Shown here: positions 40,632 through 45,201 of the stretch, piece by piece
How the letters are laid out: each line of letters begins with the position of its first letter
Numbering within the stretch: the first letter of the stretch is position 1
Assembly: GCA_030681525.1 (NCBI GenBank)
Contig: JAUXSD010000247.1
Location: forward strand, 1-45,201
DNA: 45,201 bases
Source: Solirubrobacteraceae bacterium
Lineage (GTDB): Bacteria > Actinomycetota > Thermoleophilia > Solirubrobacterales > Solirubrobacteraceae
Direction: 5' to 3'
Made by a program: the position numbers and the translations under genes
The notes under the pieces: model-generated
Seen by the model: only the letters and a program-made list of their open reading frames with translations
Told to the model about the DNA's origin: nothing
The model's database searches: none

Positions 40632-41336
40632 ATGCTCGCCTCGTTTCACCTCATCCGCTACCCGCGCGCCACCGCGCCGCAGGGCATGTCGCGGATGGGC
40701 CTGGACCGGCCGCTGCTGCGCGCGACCGCCGGGCTGCGGTTCTGGAAGCTGCTGGGCACCGGCCGCGGCGAGACGATGACCCTGTCGGCCGACCTGCGCC
40801 GCTGGGCGCTGTTCGCCGTCTGGGAGCAGGAGGGCGCGCTCGACGCCTTCCTGGCGCGGTCGGCGGTCGTCGCCGGTTGGTACGGGCGCGGCGCGGAGGT
40901 GTACGACGTGCGCCTGACGCCGTTGCGCGTACGCGGCGCGTGGAGCGGCGACGCGCTGTTCGCGGGCGCGGGCGCGGTCGTGCCGCCCGGGCCCGGCGAC
41001 CCGGTCGCGATCCTCACCCGGGCGTCGGTCCGCCCGTCCAAGCTCGTCGCGTTCTCGCGTGCGATCGCGGCGCCGGCCGCCGACCTGCACGACCGGCCCG
41101 GGCTGCTGGCGTCGGTCGGCATCGGGGAGTGGCCGGTGGCGCGGCAGGCCACGTTCTCGCTGTGGGAGTCGCTCGCCGCCGTGCAGGACTACGCCTACGG
41201 CCGACCCGACCACCGCGACGTCGTGCGGCGCACCCGCGCCGAGCGCTGGTACTCGGAGGAGCTCTTCGCCCGCTTCGCGCCGTACGGGAGCAGCGGGACG
41301 TGGGGCGGGGTGGACCCGCTGCATTCGCTTCGATGA
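40632..41336 (+). CDS. CrtA-like (spheroidene monooxygenase family) protein
   Basis: 234 residues from ATG 40632. The chain matches the spheroidene monooxygenase family as found in actinobacteria: FHLIRYPR at the start, [31 protein letters not shown] (~36-66), a middle VRGAWSG and [13 protein letters not shown], and the C-terminal block [41 protein letters not shown]. The fold is a dimeric alpha-beta barrel repeated twice. CrtA adds keto groups at C2 of acyclic carotenoids. Its position in an acyclic carotenoid cluster, 31 bases after the GT2 gene, supports the assignment; activity is untested. Confidence 0.75.
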   Translation: MLASFHLIRYPRATAPQGMSRMGLDRPLLRATAGLRFWKLLGTGRGETMTLSADLRRWALFAVWEQEGALDAFLARSAVVAGWYGRGAEVYDVRLTPLRVRGAWSGDALFAGAGAVVPPGPGDPVAILTRASVRPSKLVAFSRAIAAPAADLHDRPGLLASVGIGEWPVARQATFSLWESLAAVQDYAYGRPDHRDVVRRTRAERWYSEELFARFAPYGSSGTWGGVDPLHSLR

Positions 41337-41610
41337 CGTCGTGGCGCGTCGGCTTGAGCGCCGGCGACGGCGGCTTCGAGGGCGGGGGCGTCGTCTCCGC
41401 ACGTGTCTGCCTCGCGCGGCGCAGGCGGTCGTGGCGCATGTGGTCCGGGAGCACGGCGAGTTGGTGTTCGCTACGAACACCTCCGCGCCACGCTCGCCCG
41501 ATCGCACGCTGACCCGGCCCGCACGCCGACACCCAGGAAGACCCACACCCCTCACAGCTGCAGTTCAGCCGCGCGATCGCGACGCCCACCGAGCGCGAAG
41601 CGCACTCCGC
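41337..41610. other. 274-bp region between convergent carotenoid genes
   Basis: No gene, hairpin or repeat that I would defend. Several frames are open but Arg/Pro-rich and lack starts with binding sites. Confidence 0.5.
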
Positions 41611-43026
41611 TCAAGCGGCGCCGATCTGCGCCGCCACCGTCGCGCCGCTGAGCAGCACGAGCGGCAGGCCGCCGCCGGGATGTGTCGTGCCGCCGACGCG
41701 CCACAGCCCGCGCACCCCGCGCACCGCGTTGGGCGGGCGGCGCAGCGTGCCGAGCCGGCCGTGCGGTGCGATCCCGTAGATCGCGCCGCCGACGGCGCCG
41801 GTCTCGCGCTCGAGGTCGGCCGGGGTGCGCCGCAGCGCGAACGCCACCGCGTCGTTGCGCAGACCGAGGCGAGCGACGACGTGGGCCGCGTAGCGCTCGC
41901 CCTCGCGATCCCAGTCGACGCCGCCGCTCGGCGCGTTGACGAGCACGAAGAGGTTCTCCCCGTCCGCCGGCGCCTCGCCGGGGTCGCTGACCCACGAGGC
42001 GGCGAGGTAGAGCGTCGGGTCGCGCACGGGGCGCCGCGCGACGAAGACGTCCTCCCACTCGGGGTCGGTGACGCCGGGAAAGCGGATTTCGTGGTGCACA
42101 CGGGCCGGATCGCGGCCGCGCAGCGCGAGCATGAGCGCGAAGCCCGACAGCGAGCGCTCGCGCGAGGAGGGGGCGTCGCCGTTGAACACGACCGCATCGG
42201 CGGCGAACACCCCCGCGCTCGTTCGCACGCCGCTCACCCGGCCGCGGGCGCCGCCCGCGCCCCATGCGGTCGTCGTCGCGCCGCCGGCCAGCGTCACGGC
42301 CTCGGCGCGCACACCGCAGCGCAGCTCGCCGCCCGCCTCGCGCAGCGCGGCGACCAGCGCCTCCACGATGGCGTAGATCCCGCCGCGCACGTGCCAGGCG
42401 CCGAACGCATGCTCGACGTAGCCGGCGACCGCCAGCGCGGCGGGCGCGCGGCGCGGGTCGGCGCCCGCGTAGGTGGCGAAGCGCTCGACGACGAGCCGCA
42501 GGCGCGGATCGCGGATCGTCGCGCGGGCCAGGCTGCGCAGCGTGTGCCAGGGGCGCACCGCCAGCAGGGCGCGCGGGTCCGGCGGCGGCTCGCTCGCGCC
42601 GTTCCGCGGCGGCCAGGGCGGCGGCCCGGTCAGCACCGGCTGCGATGCGCGCCACATCGCCGCGCAGATCCGCATGAAGCGCGCCCAGTCCGCGCCCGCC
42701 CCCGCCGACCAGTCCTCCAGCACGGCGACCGAGCGCGGCAGATCGGCCGACAGCTCGACGCTCGTCCCGTCGGCGAAGCGATAGCGCGTCACGGGCTCGA
42801 CGCGGACGAGCTGCACCGTGTCGCCGAGCAGGTCGCGCACGAGCCAGGGCATCGTCAGCAGCGACGGCCCGGCGTCGAAGCGAAAGCCGTCGCGCTGCAC
42901 CCGGGCGCACTTGCCGCCGGGCGCCGGTCCCTGCTCGACGACCGTCACCGCGTGGCCGGCGCGGGCGAGCCGCACCGCGCAGGCCAGCCCGCCGACGCCG
43001 GCTCCGGCGACTACGACGCGGCTCAT
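41611..43026 (-). CDS. CrtI/CrtD-family carotenoid desaturase
   Basis: 471 residues from ATG 43026. N-terminal FAD motif VAGAGVGGLACAVRLARAGH with ...EQGPAPGGKC and FDAGPSLLTMP, and C-terminal flavin-binding GGTTHPGGGLPLVLLSG are those of the phytoene desaturase family. As a second crtI-like gene in the same operon, following cruF, it is most likely a C3,4 desaturase (CrtD) acting on the hydrated end group rather than the phytoene desaturase. Its start overlaps the stop of the cruF gene by four bases (ATGA). It is last in the operon and convergent with the CrtA-like gene. Confidence 0.85.
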   Translation of the reverse strand: MSRVVVAGAGVGGLACAVRLARAGHAVTVVEQGPAPGGKCARVQRDGFRFDAGPSLLTMPWLVRDLLGDTVQLVRVEPVTRYRFADGTSVELSADLPRSVAVLEDWSAGAGADWARFMRICAAMWRASQPVLTGPPPWPPRNGASEPPPDPRALLAVRPWHTLRSLARATIRDPRLRLVVERFATYAGADPRRAPAALAVAGYVEHAFGAWHVRGGIYAIVEALVAALREAGGELRCGVRAEAVTLAGGATTTAWGAGGARGRVSGVRTSAGVFAADAVVFNGDAPSSRERSLSGFALMLALRGRDPARVHHEIRFPGVTDPEWEDVFVARRPVRDPTLYLAASWVSDPGEAPADGENLFVLVNAPSGGVDWDREGERYAAHVVARLGLRNDAVAFALRRTPADLERETGAVGGAIYGIAPHGRLGTLRRPPNAVRGVRGLWRVGGTTHPGGGLPLVLLSGATVAAQIGAA

Positions 43027-43784
43027 CGGGCTGCGGGGCGCCGTCGCAGGCGCGCGAGCAGCGCCGGGACCGCGAACGCCCCCATCGTCACGCCGCCGGC
43101 CAGCGCGACCCGCGGGCGGCGCCAGATCACGAGGTTCGCGAACAGCTCGCCGGCCCACGTCCAGGCGTACAGCGCGAGCGCCCCGTCGCCGTCGGCGGCG
43201 GGATCGTCGTCGCCGTCGAGCAGCGCCCAGACGGCGAAGACGCCGGCGCCGGTCACGAGCCAGCCCGCGAAGTTCGTCGCCGGGATGCCCTCGTAGCGAC
43301 CACCGCCCGGCCAGGACCAGTAGCCCTCGCGCGCCATCCGCGGATCGAGGAACACGTCCCACGCGGTGAGCGCGCCGGCGGCCAGCGCGACGCGCAGCGG
43401 CCGGCGCCGCGAGATCAGCCCGGCGGCGACCCACGCCGGGCGCGCCATCATCGCCCACGCCGCCGCCGCCGCGAGCGGCACGCCGCGCACGCGCGGGCCG
43501 AGCTGGCCGGAGTACGTGTAGTGCCCGAACGGCCGCCCGGTGGCGACGCCCGCGAGCTCGGCCGCGAAGCCGAGCCCGCCCGCGCTGCCGACGAGCCCCA
43601 GCCCCCGCCGCGGTCCGCGCGCCGCCGCGGCCTCGGTCGCCGAGGCGCAGAGCATGAGCCCGACGATCGCGCGGGTGGCCGGGACCCGGCGCGCCACGGG
43701 GACGAACGCGTAGGCGACCTGCGCGCCGGCCAGCGCGCCGAGCAGCCCCCGCGACGCGCGCGTCAGCGGCCGCGCCGGCGTCAT
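43023..43784 (-). CDS. cruF: CruF-type carotenoid 1,2-hydratase
   Basis: 253 residues, about seven membrane segments. The family (carotenoid biosynthesis protein, Caroten_synth) is recognised by FGHYTYSGQLGPRVRGVPLA (~85-104) and WDVFLDPRMAREGYWSWPGGGRYEGIPATNF (~145-175) with its Asp and Arg residues. CruF adds water to the psi end of lycopene or gamma-carotene, giving a 1-hydroxy carotenoid. Start ATG 43784 overlaps the crtB stop; its own stop overlaps the next start. The Asp-rich stretch (DGDDDPAADGD) in a loop near 195 is an oddity. Confidence 0.85.
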   Translation of the reverse strand: MTPARPLTRASRGLLGALAGAQVAYAFVPVARRVPATRAIVGLMLCASATEAAAARGPRRGLGLVGSAGGLGFAAELAGVATGRPFGHYTYSGQLGPRVRGVPLAAAAAWAMMARPAWVAAGLISRRRPLRVALAAGALTAWDVFLDPRMAREGYWSWPGGGRYEGIPATNFAGWLVTGAGVFAVWALLDGDDDPAADGDGALALYAWTWAGELFANLVIWRRPRVALAGGVTMGAFAVPALLARLRRRPAAR

Positions 43785-44575
43785 CGGCCGATCGTCGCGA
43801 CGAGCAGCTTGCGCCGCCGCGGCACGACCGCGCGTCCCGGTCGGGCGCCGTAGCCCTCGCGCTCGATCTGTCGCAGGATCTCGCGGTACATCGCCGCCGC
43901 CGCGGCGATCGCCCGCTGGCCGCTGGCGAGCAGCTCGATGCCCGCGCATCCCTGATCGTAGAGCGCGTCGGCGCGCGCGATCTGGTCGCGCAGGAGCGCT
44001 TCGCGGCGGCCCGGCTCCAGCGAGCCGCCGAGGCGCTCCAGGGTCGAGCGCGCGATGTACACGCGCCCGGCGCCGAGGTCCTCGTCGATGTCGCGCAGGA
44101 TGTTCGTGCGCTGCATCGCCATGCCCAGCGCGGCGGCCGCGGGCTCGGCGCGCCGGGGGTCGTGCATGCCGAGCACGTGCGCCATGACGACGCCGACGGT
44201 ACCGGCGACGCGGTAGCAGTAGCGGTCGAGCTCGGATTCGTCGAGGATCGGCCGGCCGTCGAGGTCGTCGCGCATCCCGGCGCAGAACGCGGCGAACTCG
44301 CGGCGCGGCAGCGGGTGGCGCTGCGCGAGCGCGTCGAGCACGCGCACCTCGCGCCCGCCGGCCGGCTCGCCTGCCGCCCACGCCTCGACCGCGGCCAGGC
44401 GCCCGGCCGCGTCCGGCTCGCCGAGGTCGACGGCGTCGTCGAGCGTGCGGAACACGAGGTACAGCAGATAGACGTCGTCGCGGATGTGCCGGGGCAGCAG
44501 CCGGCAGGCGAGCGCGAAGGTCCGCGCGACCCGCCGCGTCGTCGCCTTCGCCGCCACCAGGTCGGCGTCACGCAT
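43781..44575 (-). CDS. crtB: Phytoene synthase
   Basis: 264 residues from ATG 44575. Both Asp-rich motifs of squalene/phytoene synthases are present: RTLDDAVD near 43-50 (DxxxD) and RTNILRDIDEDLGAGRVYI near 155-173 (DxxED). Tyr and Arg residues lining the diphosphate site (ARTFALACRLLP at 17-28) are conserved. It joins two geranylgeranyl diphosphates to phytoene at the membrane. The length is somewhat short for the family, the C-terminus ending soon after the last helix. It overlaps crtI by eight bases and the cruF gene by four. Confidence 0.9.
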   Translation of the reverse strand: MRDADLVAAKATTRRVARTFALACRLLPRHIRDDVYLLYLVFRTLDDAVDLGEPDAAGRLAAVEAWAAGEPAGGREVRVLDALAQRHPLPRREFAAFCAGMRDDLDGRPILDESELDRYCYRVAGTVGVVMAHVLGMHDPRRAEPAAAALGMAMQRTNILRDIDEDLGAGRVYIARSTLERLGGSLEPGRREALLRDQIARADALYDQGCAGIELLASGQRAIAAAAAMYREILRQIEREGYGARPGRAVVPRRRKLLVATIGR

Positions 44576-45201
44576 GGGCGGTCGGCCTCCACACCGCAGG
44601 CAGGTCGGCGGCCATGAGCGCCGTGGTGATCTCGGCCCCGAGCAGCACGCCGGGGATCCCGGCCCCGGGGTGCGTGCCGCCGCCGACGTAGTACAGGCCG
44701 CGCAGCGAGCGGTCGCGGTTGGGCTGGCGCAGGGCGGCGGACTGCTGCAGCGTCGGTTCGACGGCGAACGCGTTGCCGTCGGCCGCGCCGAGCTCACGCT
44801 GGAAGTCCAGCGGCGTCATGCGATGTTCGACGCGCACGCTGGCGCCCAGCCCGGTGAGGCCGAACGTGGTCTCGAGGTCGGCGACGAGCGCGTCGCGCAT
44901 CCCGTCGGCGATGCGCTCCCAATCGATCCCGGCGCGCAGGTTGGGCACGGGCAGCAGGACCGCGATCGAGTCCGCGCCGTCCGGCGCCATGCCCGGCTCG
45001 GTCCGCGTCGGCGCGTGGACGTAGGACGACAGCGTCGACGGCAGCCGCCCGTCGCGGGTGACGTCGCGGATGAAGCGCCGGTAGTCGCGGCCGACGAGCA
45101 GCGTGTGGTGCAGCAGCCCGTCGAAGCGGCGGTCGCAGCCGAGGTACAGCAGCAGGCACGACATCGTCGGGGTCATCCGCCGCAGCGGCCGGCGGCGGCC
45201 G
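44568..45201 (-). CDS. crtI: Phytoene desaturase, C-terminal part, cut by the window edge
   Basis: The visible ~211 residues run through the edge without a start. Features: MSCLLLYLGCDRRFDGLLHHTLLVGRDYRRF, typical of CrtI after the substrate domain, then an LLPVPNLRAG segment, and the flavin-binding end GLYYVGGGTHPGAGIPGVLLGAEI. CrtI takes phytoene to lycopene with FAD. It is first in the visible operon and overlaps crtB by eight bases. An internal ATG at 45176 is not the true start since the frame and the family continue beyond it (PLRRM...). Confidence 0.9.
   Translation of the reverse strand, partial: GRRRPLRRMTPTMSCLLLYLGCDRRFDGLLHHTLLVGRDYRRFIRDVTRDGRLPSTLSSYVHAPTRTEPGMAPDGADSIAVLLPVPNLRAGIDWERIADGMRDALVADLETTFGLTGLGASVRVEHRMTPLDFQRELGAADGNAFAVEPTLQQSAALRQPNRDRSLRGLYYVGGGTHPGAGIPGVLLGAEITTALMAADLPAVWRPTAHA

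Noticed and set aside
41059-43296. 745-codon plus-strand frame opposite the carotenoid desaturase
   Set aside because: Antisense shadow; the minus-strand genes have FAD and hydratase motifs and overlapping operon junctions.

Overview
The window is about 45 kb of very GC-rich DNA (mostly above 70% GC by eye) with dense, short-spaced genes, many GTG starts and many start codons placed 6-8 bases after a TANNNT-like -10 box. The gene set (Lrp-type arginine catabolism locus, HATPase anti-sigma protein, PilZ, BTAD/SARP fragment, acyclic carotenoid cluster with cruF, CHAD/ParA pair, exported ferritin-like and LVIVD proteins, BclA-type collagen protein) suggests a high-GC actinobacterium, most likely of the Thermoleophilia/Solirubrobacterales kind. 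That placement is an inference. No rRNA, tRNA, insertion sequence or CRISPR array is visible. The first ~1.5 kb (unknown lipoprotein, ankyrin gene) has laxer third-codon positions and looks like accessory DNA.

Layout. 0.3-5.3 kb: lipoprotein, ankyrin protein, two exported ferritin-like proteins, a MerR-family metal regulator with its operator and a Cys-rich Gly-Ser-linker protein, a 33-residue membrane peptide, a gene remnant and a DedA protein. 5.4-8.2 kb: double-SDR fatty acyl-CoA reductase-like fusion and two small proteins. 8.3-14.7 kb: envelope group (collagen-like protein, DUF4333 lipoprotein, L,D-transpeptidase), an ABC-F ATPase and a membrane protein. 14.7-17.4 kb: an unusual arginine catabolic unit in which a guanidino-modifying (arginine dihydrolase-like) domain is fused to ornithine aminotransferase, followed by an overlapping Lrp/AsnC regulator with no canonical start codon and preceded by several CTTGC/GCAAG palindromes. 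17.4-24.4 kb: anti-sigma kinase-like protein, LVIVD secreted protein, two GT-C-like membrane proteins (one frameshifted), PilZ protein, BTAD-regulator fragment. 24.5-29.5 kb: proline iminopeptidase, HtrA protease, P450, triple PepSY-like exported protein. 29.6-35.5 kb: MoaD/ThiS-like protein with a formamidase carrying a zinc ribbon, a second guanidino-modifying-superfamily enzyme, epimerase and small proteins. 35.6-38.5 kb: overlapping CHAD and ParA genes and a frameshifted TetR gene. 38.5-45.2 kb: group-2 sigma factor, then convergent carotenoid genes (GT2 and CrtA-like on +; crtI, crtB, cruF and a second crtI-like gene overlapping on -). The window edge cuts crtI.

Functional units that can be read: (1) arginine to ornithine to glutamate semialdehyde by one 700-residue protein under a probable local Lrp regulator; (2) a CHAD (polyphosphate-binding) plus ParA ATPase pair that could position polyphosphate granules; (3) an acyclic, hydrated, possibly ketolated and glycosylated carotenoid pathway; (4) envelope remodelling and surface display around a BclA-like collagen protein. 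Two genes (the GT-C protein at 20.1-21.9 kb and TetR at 37.9-38.5 kb) carry single-base frameshifts, and two genes (Lrp and GT2) appear to start at ATA and ATC. These four cases may be real or may be residual sequence errors.
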